Source of the DNA: Chondrus crispus
Lineage: Eukaryota; Rhodophyta; Florideophyceae; Gigartinales; Gigartinaceae
Length of the DNA stretch: 64,000 nucleotides
Assembly (NCBI RefSeq): GCF_000350225.1
Contig: NW_005178983.1
Location: 1-64,000, forward strand
Reading direction: 5' to 3'
Shown here: positions 40,389-51,669 of the stretch, piece after piece
Layout of the letters: every line of letters starts with the position of its first letter
How positions within the stretch are numbered: position 1 is the first letter of the stretch
Notes under the pieces: generated by a model
The model's database searches: none
Seen by the model: only the letters and a program-made list of their open reading frames with translations
Told to the model about the DNA's origin: nothing
Translations under genes and position numbers: made by a program

Positions 40389-42903
40389 TCTCGATGCCTT
40401 TCAGACTGAGATGCTTCGGTGGACGGTTTCACCAAGTGATGCGGAATCTGGATCAAAAGAAGATCTCATTGAGGGGAATGACGCTTGGTATCAATGGTAT
40501 ACGAAGCATAACAGCACTGCTATCGTTGAAGACGTCACGAATAGCGAAGATGCAATTCGATATGAAAATCATTGGAAGTGTTTTTGACGTTGGAGCTCCG
40601 GGGCCGGTTGGCTGACGCGCTTTCGGAAAAATTGCCTTCTGCCAAGGGGAATCGGCAAGAGTTTCTCGAAAACGTGCACCGAATTGCATATGAGTCACCA
40701 TTCATTAATGTGCACATCAACAGAGTCACCAAATCTGGAACGTTGATAAACATGAAATGTGAAAGCGTAGACATCAGGATGTACCAAAGGATAGCCAAGG
40801 AAATGTCGGGGATGACTGTTGCAGTTGGATATCTGCAGAGATGTGACACAGATGAGAGACCACCTCTCATTTTGGTCATGATTCGAAGATTTCATGTGAA
40901 TGCTGACGACTATGATGTGTTAGGTCTTGCAGGAAGGATAGACAAAGTATTTCATTCTGCTGCAACTGATCGCAAGGTAGATAATAAGTTCATTGTTGGA
41001 CCTGGGGATTTGGTACTGCTGCAAAGCTTTTACAGCTATGCCTCACTCTGCAGGATGTTTGTAGCTGCACACATGATCTACGTCCTGCCGACTGGATTGC
41101 AAAAAGTTATGTTCGGAGTCAGTCCTCCGATATTGCGAAAAGAGCATGTGAAGCAGCGAGAAGAGCATGACGTCCGTCCTTTGTTCGATGCAGTCGATGA
41201 GCACTGCTTGAAATACTTGTTCGGCTTGAGGAGGTCCCAGTTAATTGACAAACACCAGTTTGAGGCACTCATCATGTCAATGAGCCACATTGCCAATGCC
41301 AATCTCAGGTCCTGGAGTTTTTCTATCATACAGGGTCCTCCTGGGACTGGCAAGACAATGTGTATCGTGAACTTGGTGGGAGCCCTAATTCACCACGGAA
41401 ATATGGGTCATCTGGGCTGTTTTCAGCGACACAATCTCTTGATGCGCAAAGATGGCATTTTGAGGTGTGCGAAACGGAAGACGGGACCGGAGCGGTGAAA
41501 ATCCTGATCACTGCCAGTTCTAACCAAGGGGCTGATAATGTCGTCAGAGCCCTTGAGAAAGGTATACCAGATGGAAACGGAGGAAGAATTTTTGTCCAAC
41601 TAGCTCGAATTGCTCGGACAAGGTACGACTTGAAGGAACTGAAGAAACACTCAATTGACCAAAAAGGTTTGGTATTCGACGAAGAGTATTTTGACCGCAG
41701 TAATCCATCTACTGAAAAGAAGCGCGTCTGGCCATCATTGGCGGCTCGTCGCGCGGCTGCAGATGAGTCTATTGTGCTTCTTACCACTAACAACCTGGTC
41801 GGTGGGAAGCAAATCGCAGACCTGCGGCAGGAAATAGACGTAATAATCAACGATGAGGTGTCAACCAGTATCGAACCAGAGAGCCTCATTTCCATGACAG
41901 TAACCAGGAAGCGAACAAGGTTTTGGTCGCCTTCACTATATCGGTGTGGGTGATTTTAAACAACTTTCCCCATTATCGAAGACCCTGCATCAAATCCGAG
42001 GTCTCCAATTGCCGGTCCGTCTCAACTACGACAATCAAACAATCTCTCAATTCGAGAGATTGTTTCGGGCAAGGAGAGTACCAGTGGCGCTATTAATGAT
42101 CCAGTATCGAATGCATCCGGTCATTTCTACTCCCGACAGCGATTTTTTATGGATCAGCAATTCGAAACGGAAATTCTGCGACGGTATTCATGACAGATTA
42201 CAACCAGAGAAGACTGCAATCAACAGGATTCTTCCCTTTCACCTTTCTTGATACATCGTTCTGCCGGAGCCGTATGGAAAGCGATGATGGAGAGGGGAAT
42301 ATATGCAATCTCCTGAAAGCTCGGAAGGTACGCTGGGTTATATTGAGGCTCATTTCTCATGTTTCCAAATCAGATGGATCTTCTGTGCTCACAAGTTCCG
42401 GACTGAAAGGTAGAATTGCGGTCATCGCGCCTTACCGCCACCAGGTTCAACTGATCCGCGAAATCGTCTCAAAAGAACTCATAGGGGGCCTGGATATCAT
42501 AATTGACACTGTAGACTCCATGCAAGGTGGAAAGCGAGACATTGTGATATTTTCATGCACCAGAAGCAACGATAACCGCACATACGGATTTCTCACGAAT
42601 CGCAGAAGGTTGAATGTAGCTTTTAGCCGAGCTAAGAACCTGCTCGTGGTGATTGGAGATTCTGAGCATCTATTCAGAGATACCTGCTTTCGATTTTTCA
42701 TAAGCTGTTGCAGAGACTCGCGTGATGGAGCCGGTATGATGACTGCACGGCCTAGCAAGGGTGATGAAATTGCAAAGCCAGCCACAAGAGGGGGTTCAAT
42801 GCATCTGTTTCGTCGTCGAAGTGGGTACGATCTACGCCCGAAAGAGACGCCGGGATGGTTGAAAGATGATGCGGAAGGTTCAAAAAGCGGAAGAAATGAA
42901 TGA
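40243..42903 (+). pseudogene. Sen1/Upf1-type SF1 helicase, frameshifted
   Basis: Frames 40243-40587, 40572-41498, 41360-41953, 41946-42251 and 42190-42903 overlap end to end. Together they carry the SF1B helicase motifs in order: a YENHW..LTLELRGRLADAL entry segment; Walker A GPPGTGKT (41334-41357); SNQGADNVV; a Walker-B-like IINDEVS; VGDFKQLSP; IQYRMHP; DTVDSMQGGKRDIVIFS; and LNVAFSRAK. It is closest in order to Sen1/senataxin and Upf1. Motif II is DEVS instead of DEA(S/T). At least one junction (40580) falls at a T5 run. The role is probably RNA/DNA unwinding, either as a host pseudogene or as cargo of the adjacent transposon. Confidence 0.75.
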
Positions 42904-42980
42904 ATCACAGCTTGGGGTGCCCAGGATTCAGTCAATGATTCGCCAGCCAAGTCAATTAAGAAAACACGGTGATGAATACT

Positions 42981-43841
42981 TCATTTGCAAGCGCGTGCGG
43001 ACTGCCCCTCTCTCAAATTTAGTTCAGTAGATGAAACAAAAATCGAGTTTCCGCGTTTTTGCACAAAGAAAAGGATCAATAGTTCGCCCTGAAAGACCTT
43101 TAAAATATCAAACACGAAGCTTCTTTGACTTCGAGGCATTCCGAGAGCCATTGTGGGGCCCTTGATATTATCACAGACCAAGACAACGTCTTTCGTTATT
43201 GTTGCATGCGTACAGTACTCAATTTTTGCTGTGAATTGTTTGACGGCACGCTGGACAAGGAGCCGTAACATAGACGCTCTCGTCAACTAACATTGCACTG
43301 TTTGTGAGCTCAAAGAGTAGTGTTAGACATTTTGAGTCAAACATGTGCTCACATGTCAATGGCTTTTTCACTTCATATCCAGCGCGATCTTTCTCCGCAT
43401 CTTCTTTTCCTTTCTGGTTCCATGCATCCATACAAAGAGTGGCACAATGCAAACAAGGCAAACATCATCAGGAAACTCCCTGGCCTCTGGTTGCAGCGCT
43501 TTCATCTGAAGTATGCCTTCGAGGTGACAATTAATTCCCGAAACAAAGCGTCCTGATCGTTTACGTTTTATAAAGGCAGCAAAAATCTCATTATTGCAGT
43601 CACGTTCTCCACAAGACACCATAAAGTCATTTGTGCTCACCGCGCTTGTGTCGAACACATCTTCAAGCGTGTACTTGAAATAAAGTGATAAAGAGCATGA
43701 AAGCTTTACTGACATTGAGCTGCATCTTCTCCACCCCGCGGGGCACCCATTCGCGACCTCCTGTACATCTGGGAGCTCATCGCAGCCCGGAATTTCCGCT
43801 TTCTTAGCCATCTGTTGAGCCATTAAATGGGAATCTGGCAC
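42981..43841 (-). pseudogene. RING-type zinc-finger ORF, frameshifted
   Basis: Frames 43841-43368, 43461-43219 and 43286-42981 overlap. The middle one has PCLHCATLC, CEHMFDSKC and CPACRQ, a plausible RING or RING-like zinc module (C-x2-C..C-x-H-x4-C..C-x2-C). The first has further Cys (CGERDC). It is convergent with the helicase locus and 77 bp from its end. The function is inferred only from the Cys pattern. Confidence 0.5.
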
Positions 43842-43967
43842 GCACTCGCTTTGTTGCTGATCGCCGCTACGCTCATGGGATGATTACCAAACTAGTGGCC
43901 GTTGTTGCAAAGAGTATCTAGACAGATATTCTCGATGCCCAGATTTGAGTGTCCGCGATCCGGTGCC

Positions 43968-44075
43968 CCAGATTTTGCGAATAGCTGGACACGATAGAAT
44001 CATATAGCCATCCGATTTGTGGTACGCCAGATTTTGCGAATAGCTGGACACGATAGAATCGTATAGCAATCCGAT
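43968..44075. repeat. 59-bp tandem duplication
   Basis: CCAGATTTTGCGAATAGCTG starts at 43968 and again at 44027. The copies stay nearly identical for about 49 bp. Confidence 0.85.
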
Positions 44076-45528
44076 AGAGGTTTTGAAAATGTTCGGTAGT
44101 TTTTAAAGCCTCGTTTTAGTGGCCAGCAGGAAGACCTCCTTTTAATCCAAATCAGCCTTCACAGCTGCTGGACGCCAATCAGGTGCCCTAGAATCGGGGT
44201 CACGGATCATCACGCCTCCGTGACCAGACCCCTTCCTTCGCCTCCCTAGGGGGGGCCTTCTGAATGGCCTTTTTCACAAAACCGGGAGGCCTCCATAGTA
44301 TTCAAACCAATGAGCCATTCACGGATTCGACGAATAAGTGCAATTTTAGTTTGGTTGGTGTAAATACATATCATGGAGGACTCACGGCGCTTTCTTCGAG
44401 TCCTCCACGGTGCGAACGTGCCCTAACCCAGGGTGGAGGCCTTAAAGAGACGCGGCCGCCGTGCGCCAGGCATGGCCCCCCCTTCCCCCGCCCCCGTGAT
44501 GCCGGAGGGGGCGCGTCACGACGCATGTCGTCGCCGCGCAAAGAGTGGGGGCGTCGGGCCGAGTGTCCGTTTGTCATGCCGACAGCATCTTCACGCCCCC
44601 ACATGTATCTACATACTAGATGCTATCTACTGCAGTTCCACCGCTTGAGGACCACGCTGCGGCGCGCAACTCGAGACGCAGACCCGCTGTTCGTCGCTCG
44701 CTTGCGATTTTCACGGCACGTATCATTGTACTGTACCTGTATGTGCACAGGGTGTAGGCAAGCTTGACATACGATCACACATTGGCCCAAGGTCTTGCAA
44801 CGACCGGCTCTCACCATCACGCTGAGAGAGAGGCGAAGGTAACTTTAGAGGCGTCGGCAATGCGCCGACGTAGAGTATCGCAAGGAGGGCACCCTTTGCT
44901 TTTCTCCTGCCCTCGAGGGCAGGAGAAAAGCAAACGGTGCCTTCAAACAGGTGAGGTCACCTGTTTCACACTCTGTAGGGGCAACAGCAAGAAACAACTG
45001 TACCGTACACCTTCAAGGTATGGGTGTTGGCAGCAAAGAACAAGTTGTTCTGAACAACTTGTTCNNNNNNNNNNNNNNNNNNNNNNNNNNNNNNNNNNNN
45101 NNNNNNNNNNNNNNNNNNNNNNNNNNNNNNNNNNNNNNNNNNNNNNNNNNNNNNNNNNNNNNNNCAACACCCATAATTACGATGTTAGACGCCTGCACTA
45201 GTCTTCCCCGCTCATCGCCTACTTGACGCCTAATCCGTCACCCTGTCAATGCACAGATGCATGTCGGCATCTGTGTCTGACCAAGCCCCGAATTGCTAAA
45301 TTCATCACCCATTTCCCCGACACAATTCTTGTAGAGTAGAGAGCTTTTGCAATCCGAAAATTCGTTAACTTATGAATCGATTTATGCATATTTTCCATAC
45401 CGAAGATTCAGTCATATTTGTGGGATTTTAAGCTTTCGCAACTTTTCTTTTGTGACTACAGTACAGTACACTCAAATGAGTAGGAGAGGTCTGAGTACGA
45501 GCACAGGCCCGCTCAAAACCTCATCAAC
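44076..45528. other. Palindrome-rich spacer around an assembly gap
   Basis: No gene supported. Inverted repeats: 44889-44940 (26-bp arms, one mismatch, centre CTCGAG), about 44945-44967, and 45038-45064 (two perfect 13-bp arms GAACAAGTTGTTC around one base). TATGGGTGTTG (45019-45029) is the reverse complement of the first bases after the gap (45165-45175). Confidence 0.75.
45065..45164. other. Assembly gap (100 N)
   Basis: It starts immediately after a perfect palindrome and is flanked by inverted copies of TATGGGTGTTG. Confidence 1.
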
Positions 45529-46677
45529 ATGAAGCAGAAGGACTTCACGACCGGCAAAGTCCAAAACCGTGCATCGCACAACAGGAGATGTCTCATGCTG
45601 GCCATTTCTGTCGACTGTCCTTTATCCTTTCAAATGCGTCTCGCGCGTCGAGGTCAAATCTATCGCAGAGACATAGCAAATATCAAAATGCGAACGAGAC
45701 ACATTTCGCTCTCCTGTTTCAACCTCAACATTTTTAGCGAAGCGTCTTGTTTACGTGACTTCAGGTTCAGAGCACACGAGATCCTTCGTATCCGCAACAT
45801 TATTGGCTGTACACTCGGGGTGACAAAACGGTCAAGATACAGGTGCAGTGCAACAACTGCAACGTGCCTTGTTTTCAGAAGGCTTGCTAGCCCATGTAGA
45901 TGGGCGGACATAGAAGAAATGTTTGGAATGACTTCATCGGCTATGAGCGAAGTATTCTGGGAAGTTGTAGAGACTTTTCAATCTAACTGTGCTAAGCTGA
46001 TCACGCAATTACGATCTGATCTAATAGTAAATAGGGCATCTTTGTACGCACAAGCAGTTCGTGATCTCGATGCACCGCTAGATAACTGTGTCGTTTTTAT
46101 GGATTGTACGAAGATACAGATGTGTCGACCGGGAGGCACAGGAGCTTTTCAGAGGAGTGTGTATTCAGGTCACAAACGTTTCCACTGTTTAATTTACCAG
46201 AGCATAACGACGCCAAATGGGTTGATGATGCATTTATTTGGACCGGAGGTTCGGAGGAGACATGATCTGACTCTTTATCGCAATAGCCAAATGGACTCCT
46301 TGCTCGAGGAGCACATGTGAGTGTGAAGATGACGCCCCAGAACAGTGACAGACTGTTCGAGTGGACGTCCTTGCCTCCAGATAGCCTTTCTTAGAACAAT
46401 TGCGACACCGACCGAAGTCGAATACAACAAGAAGATGAGCGCAGCGCGAGAGGCCGTGGAGTGGAGCTACAAGGACTTGAAACAGATGTTTACATCTCAG
46501 GATATGAAAAAGAAGCTGAAGTCTAGAGAGTCCGCGATATCCCTACTGTACATATGTTCTGCCCTGCTGCTTAATTTTAAGACCTGCCTCGGACATGGTG
46601 GTCAGGTAGGAGAATACTTCAAGTGCAAGGCGCTATCATTAGAGGAATATACGAGCATAGGCGAGGACCTTCTTTAA
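45529..46677 (+). pseudogene. PIF/Harbinger transposase (DDE_Tnp_4)
   Basis: Frame 45529-46320 has a helix-rich N-terminus (WADIEEMFGMTSSAMSEVFW) and the core with the first Asp in VFMDCTKIQMCRPGG, YSGHKRFHCLIYQS and FGPEVRRRHD. The same frame resumes at 46345 with the second Asp segment (TDCSSGRPCLQIAF) and the Glu in SAAREAVEWSYKDLKQMF, then LLYICSALLLNFKTCLG. Between them three TGA codons occur within six codons (46318-46335). Catalytic residues are otherwise kept. Either the gene was inactivated recently or a very short segment is removed from the transcript. Confidence 0.85.
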
Positions 46678-46808
46678 CGTGTAAAAATCATTTTGGGAGC
46701 TGCCCAGCCCTATAAGCGCATCAGAAGTCAAACATTTCCTCGACGGCCGGGGGCACACCACCGCACCCCAATGTTTTGCGGGACTTCGAGCCAGTTACTA
46801 CACCCCGC

Positions 46809-47783
46809 TTACTTTAGTTTTCCGGCCAACGCACCGAGTACAGTTACGAGTGCCTTACGTTCTTCCAGCGCTGCTTTTCGCTCTTCCGCATTCTGGCGGC
46901 GATCCTCACATTCAGCAGCCAAACGCCGTTCCTCAACAGAAACGCGGCGCTCCTCCACACGAATTCTACGCTCTTCAGCCCCTCGCGAGTGCTCCCATTG
47001 CATGACTTCAAGTTTCTCTCGGCGCTTTGAAATATTGAGTTTCTCTTCGTCCAACTGCATCCTCTTGATATTTTTGACTCTACGCAGCTCGAACTCACGT
47101 GATATAATTCTCATCTCCTCATCGCTGTCGTTGCTCGATGCCCCGCTGGGAGATAAGTTTGGCTTACTCCTGCTTCCTGGTGCTTTTCTTTTTAATGCGC
47201 TCGATCTAATGGCCTCCCCTGCCTCTTGTAAGGACTTCTCCCTAGCGCTTCGCTCATCCTTCTCTGTCCTTTCAGCTTCCTTCTTGTCATCAATTTGCTG
47301 TATTATTTCATCCAACAAAGTCTCACGCTCCCCATGCACCTCCGAAATTCCAGAAGCAAGACGGTTGCTGTAATATTCTGCCCTTCTGTCAGCCACCAGC
47401 TTCTTGAAGCGATCGTTCAAAGACTTCCAAGTAGGACGCACAGCAGGATTAGATAAACTAGCCTTGAACTGACTCGACGAAAGGAAAACTTCTGCGACTT
47501 TTTCGAACAGAGCTTGCGACTTCCCCCATGGCCCCACGTGTGCTCCCGTGGTCAGCGAAGCGCGCAGGAGGACGAGATCGAACGTCTCGTTGAACCGAAA
47601 GCGCTTCGCGGATCCGACCACAGACTGTGCGCGTGTTATTGTCGTATCAACTGGCGCGGTAGAGTTCGGAACCATCACAGGCGCGACGTCGGGAGAGTGT
47701 GCAGTAGCTGGCGATGGAGTACTCATTTGAAGGACATACGGGGTAATTGGGATAAGTAAAGATCCCGCTAGAGGAGTACTCAC
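46809..47783 (-). CDS. Myb/SANT-like DNA-binding protein of the Harbinger element
   Basis: An intact 324-aa frame. Residues ~65-150 form a Myb/SANT-like trihelix (FRFNETFDLVLLRASL...PAVRPTWKSLNDRFKKLVADRR). A long charged coiled coil follows at ~165-310, with repeated RRxxxEER/AEERK units. Harbinger elements typically encode such a partner that brings the transposase to the element ends. It is convergent with the transposase, with 131 bp between stops. Confidence 0.78.
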   Translation of the reverse strand: MSTPLAGSLLIPITPYVLQMSTPSPATAHSPDVAPVMVPNSTAPVDTTITRAQSVVGSAKRFRFNETFDLVLLRASLTTGAHVGPWGKSQALFEKVAEVFLSSSQFKASLSNPAVRPTWKSLNDRFKKLVADRRAEYYSNRLASGISEVHGERETLLDEIIQQIDDKKEAERTEKDERSAREKSLQEAGEAIRSSALKRKAPGSRSKPNLSPSGASSNDSDEEMRIISREFELRRVKNIKRMQLDEEKLNISKRREKLEVMQWEHSRGAEERRIRVEERRVSVEERRLAAECEDRRQNAEERKAALEERKALVTVLGALAGKLK

Positions 47784-48500
47784 GGAGGTGGCCCGGCTTC
47801 GACTTCATTCGATGCAGTGATGTAATACGCAACACAATTCGGCTAGGCGCACACAGCTGCTGGCGGGAAAGCAGCTTTCAATGAGCGTCATCCAGAGCAC
47901 CTCTCAAATCTGTGTCCTTTTTAGATTCGTTATTTTACTCCGAATAGCAGTATTTCGATGGCACCCGTACCAATCTCTTCGGTATTCATGACAGCTGTCA
48001 ACAACTTGTGACTGATATCGATTTTTTATCAATTTTTGCGCGTGCAAAAGCCCTCTAGTGCTGGCCAAAATGATAAGGACATACCCAATTTGCATTGCTG
48101 CAAGCTCCTTTTGCCCCAATCATAGAACAGAAGGTGCTCTCAATACATATCCCCATGCAAGCTGCGTGATGATTTTTGATCACGCTGGGGGAGCGTGAAA
48201 TTTCGTGATTTTGGGTGAATCACGATTACTGCTTGAACATCACTCTGTGCAGCGTGAAGTTCACCCGGTCAATGCGTGAACGTCTTGCTGCAGAATCACG
48301 CAGATCACGAAATTGATCACTCTTTTCACGCTCATCACCCAAAACATCTACTTCGTCACTCTGCATGACGACATGGTGTTAAGGACTACCTAGGGTAGTA
48401 ATTCCAACTTGTGCATATAAACGCGTCCTCATGTCTTTTTTGGATCGCAACAACATTATTAGTTCTGCCAGAGCACTATCACTTCACACGGACTAGTTGT

Positions 48501-49229
48501 TTACTCAACTGACAGTGAGGCTAAAGCCTTATCTCTAAAATCTTCTTTTTGGTGAGGAAAAACCGTTGCCCGATGCAGCTCTTCGTCCGTGTGCCACTTG
48601 TCCCAGCATTTTGAACATATCGGTTGCCTACATAACAGACACCATTGTATCTCCTTTGAACCACCCTTTTTCTTAAATGTCACACCTTGTAAAACAAACG
48701 TATAGTGAAAAGAGAACAAGGAGCAGTACGCAGCTTTTTCTTTTGCCTTTGTGTGCAGTTCGGGACTGCAAAGTCTCCTTTCTTTGTCAGCTGGCCTATT
48801 ATACTTAGATGCCGCATTTTTAACGTAAAACAGCTTTATAACTGGCACATGACATTCACTGACATCCCGATATGGCTGGTAGTTAGGCCCCGTAACAGAC
48901 TGTGAGTTTCCAACCCATTCACGAGCTAGATGTCTAGCAAAATCTGAGAACGACGCGCATCTGGACACGTCATGTCTTAATGCTGTGTAGTTATTGCCGT
49001 TTCGACTGTTCTGATCCCCCTTATTAAGTAGTACGCCTTTCTGTTTTGCGACAACAAGACGATGCCCTATAGCCGCATTATTGCTTTGTGCACAGACAAG
49101 CCTTCCAATGACACTTACAATGGGGGTTTCAGACGAGTTAGTATAGCACAGGTGTTTCAATGCTCTCGAAAATTCATCTACACCTCCTTTCGTTAGGTTC
49201 CGAAATACCAACGAAGAAGGTCTGATCAT
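48501..49229 (-). CDS. Transposon ORF with C-terminal zinc ribbon, 242 aa
   Basis: It overlaps the preceding nuclease-like ORF by 4 bp. The body (VSVIGRLVCAQSNNAAIGHRL; FARHLAREWVG) is unrecognised. The C-terminus CLLCRQPICSKCWDKWHTDEELH is a C-x2-C..C-x2-C..H zinc module like those ending PiggyBac-type transposases. It may be the tail of one long transposase split by frameshifts, or a separate DNA-binding subunit. Confidence 0.55.
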   Translation of the reverse strand: MIRPSSLVFRNLTKGGVDEFSRALKHLCYTNSSETPIVSVIGRLVCAQSNNAAIGHRLVVAKQKGVLLNKGDQNSRNGNNYTALRHDVSRCASFSDFARHLAREWVGNSQSVTGPNYQPYRDVSECHVPVIKLFYVKNAASKYNRPADKERRLCSPELHTKAKEKAAYCSLFSFHYTFVLQGVTFKKKGGSKEIQWCLLCRQPICSKCWDKWHTDEELHRATVFPHQKEDFRDKALASLSVE

Positions 49230-50197
49230 ACGAGCTGGGGGAAGGGGGCCTTTTTTTCTGCAAGCGTCTTGTATGCTTTGCTCAGGTTATAGAATGAGGT
49301 GTATGAGAACAGATCCGTTGCATGGCTCTTGACCAAAAGTTCATCTAGGTGCAGGGGTATACTTTCTGCATCATTACCAATCCATTCAAAACAATATATA
49401 CGAACGGTTGAAATGCAGTACAGATAGTCGGCAATAAACGGGTTGTTAAACTGCAGCAGTGTCCCATAAATAATAGAACCCACGCCCATATTTCTTCCCT
49501 TTGCCACAATAAAAAGCACAGTTCCCTTACCAAGCACTGCACTATGATGAAGGCACTGCAGCCGGTAGCTTGAAGTCGGCACCAAGTAATGAAAAAATTT
49601 CATAGATGTCGGGTTACTACCAATATTTGGGAGCACAGTCAAAGAACTGTACTTGCTCTTAAGTTCTATTGCTTTCTCAATCGTATTAACGGCAGTCATC
49701 GTCTTTATCTCCAGTGCTGCGACACAAACGTCCCCCTTATTATCTGAAATGGCCACAATACCGTCAGGGATCCCAGCAACTAACTTCACCCTCTTGGAGC
49801 CAATTAGACTAACAGTTTGCAAGTATTCAATCTTGTAATCGTACGCAAATGCACTTAGAATGTTTGGCTCGACCGCAATACAGACTCGTGTCACATCCTG
49901 TACTTTGTTTTTGTCAAAGGACATCTTTAGGGACTTGAGAACCTGGTGTTCATTAAATGATCCCTCCTTCATGCCCGCAGTGCTCATAGGTGGCTTCATG
50001 AACCATGTGTTTAACGAAGTTTCAAGGAGAGAGTTACAAAGCCTTTTCTTTTCCTGTTCGGACTGTGTTTCACTGCTTGCCTCTTGGATATTTAAAGTTT
50101 CTGTTCCATCTGCCACATTCCTCTGCAACCGAATGATCTTATCAATTAGCTGTTGCTTTCTATTTGAGACAGGTTGGCGGTGTCCTACATTTTCCAC
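49226..50197 (-). CDS. Transposon ORF with PD-(D/E)XK-like nuclease signature, 323 aa
   Basis: A coiled-coil-like start is followed by a C-terminal half with GIPDGIVAI and, 15 residues later, ALEIKTMTA. The D..(E-x-K) spacing fits a PD-(D/E)XK nuclease core of the YqaJ/exonuclease kind. The preceding helix (EGSFNEHQVLKSL) would supply the usual upstream Glu. It is immediately upstream of the zinc-ribbon ORF (4-bp overlap). The nuclease assignment rests on motif pattern only. Confidence 0.5.
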   Translation of the reverse strand: MENVGHRQPVSNRKQQLIDKIIRLQRNVADGTETLNIQEASSETQSEQEKKRLCNSLLETSLNTWFMKPPMSTAGMKEGSFNEHQVLKSLKMSFDKNKVQDVTRVCIAVEPNILSAFAYDYKIEYLQTVSLIGSKRVKLVAGIPDGIVAISDNKGDVCVAALEIKTMTAVNTIEKAIELKSKYSSLTVLPNIGSNPTSMKFFHYLVPTSSYRLQCLHHSAVLGKGTVLFIVAKGRNMGVGSIIYGTLLQFNNPFIADYLYCISTVRIYCFEWIGNDAESIPLHLDELLVKSHATDLFSYTSFYNLSKAYKTLAEKKAPFPQLV

Positions 50198-50254
50198 TAC
50201 AGTAAGCAGTTCGTCCTTTCGAAAGCGCTGACAAGGACGCAGAAGTGCAGGTCA

Positions 50255-51565
50255 TTACTCGATCCACCGAAGCTTGCTGGGCAGTGGCGCTTGGTTGTGC
50301 TCTTTTTGCATTCTCAATCCATCCATAACGGCATCACACTTCTCTTTTATCAGTAATTCAGTTTCTGAATTAACTTGCGGTAATGCAGTTGCACCAACCA
50401 TCATGACCATTCCGCTAATAACAGAGGAAAGAGCGGCGATATTTTTCTCGAAGTCAGAGGCAATACACGATATGAACGTGTGCGTTGTTCTTGACGTGAA
50501 CTGAAAAGCTCTTGCTAGAAACCACCCTGGGTCTTCTGCCTGTAGTAATGAGTGATTAACTTCCTGAAGTGCCAGGGACACTTTCAGAAAGGAACCTGTC
50601 TCCAGAAGACGAGCGCGTTGGAATCAGGATCCTTCCCGCGATGTTCTCAGTACCTGCCGCGCTGTATACCTCGTGAAGGTTGCGAATATTTTGGGGGGTG
50701 TTAAAGTTTTGGTACCCAGCTTTAGGAATGAAGGTGAACAAATGAGCACCAAACAAGCCGGACTTGTTATGGTAAACTGCAGCAATTCTTCCACTGCAGC
50801 TCTCACGGTATACAACTGCTTGCACGGGCTTTCCCTGACTTGATGAGGGCTTCCTAGTGGCCGAGTCTACAGCCCGGCATCCACGTTTGCTTACTAACAT
50901 TCCTTTGTGCCTCTTTCTTACGGGTCCGTCCCCGAAGACGAATGGATTGTCAAGAGGTCGTTTGTGTGTGCCAATGCCAGTGGCACCAAGCCGTTCGTTG
51001 ATAAAAGAGATTGTCTCTCGCGAGTTATAGCGGCGATCTGAAGCAAATATGGCGTCACACATAGGGGATATAGATCCAGGCGTAGCAGCACCTTGAATAA
51101 GTTGGACGAGGCGCTGCCAAACGTGGATGATTTTTCACCGGGTCTCGAGTAATGACCTGCAATAAATGTTGACGTTAGAGCGGAACACACGGCATTGTTG
51201 ACTGGACCAAGAGCTTTCTGGGGATTGTTGATTTGCGAAAGATTTGTTAGCTCTGTTACTGCTCTCGAACGGAGTCGCTGGTGATCATCGTCCAGACTAA
51301 ATATTGTCTTTCCAGGAATATAGACAAGACGCCTATCGACTGCTGCAACTTCTTGTTCTAGTTCAGTTATTAAAGAGTTTCCAAGAAGAGGCTTATTTGA
51401 CCAACCCTCGCCGTATGTCTGCACGCGCTGCCGTTTTCTGGATGTGCAACTTAGTGCAGACCATATTTGCATATACCGGTCACCAGTTATTTTCGTCTGG
51501 TAGAAGAACTCCCTGTTCGCAGGAGCAGTGATGACCCCAACACTGCTACCATACGAAGCGGCCAA
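50255..51565 (-). pseudogene. DDE-type transposase core, three frames
   Basis: Frames 51565-50918, 51062-50556 and 50581-50255. The first has FSLDDDHQRLRSRAV (likely first catalytic Asp) and GPVNNAVCSALTSTFIAGHYSR. The second starts in CDAIFASDRRYN (second Asp) and GATGIGTHKR, VYGDGP-like FVFGDGPVRKRHKGM and VVYRESCSGRIAAVYH. The third continues with FLARAFQFTSRTTHTFISCIA. I recall this combination from large uncharacterised ORFs repeated in oomycete and algal genomes. A junction lies near a C4 run at about 51070. Superfamily not certain; Sola-like 4-bp duplication is one possibility. Confidence 0.6.
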
Positions 51566-51669
51566 TACATGAGTTATAGTGGTACACTTTAACTCAGCTA
51601 GAGATGCTGATTTTTCTTAGTCGTTCTTAGCACTCTGTTCACGTGTGCAATTAGTTTTTGAAGTACGCT

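Noticed and set aside
47904-48119. Short frames MGQKELAA.. at 48.0 kb and again at 54.9 kb
   Set aside because: Their similarity comes from lying in the two inverted arms of the Tc1 element, not from a coding gene.
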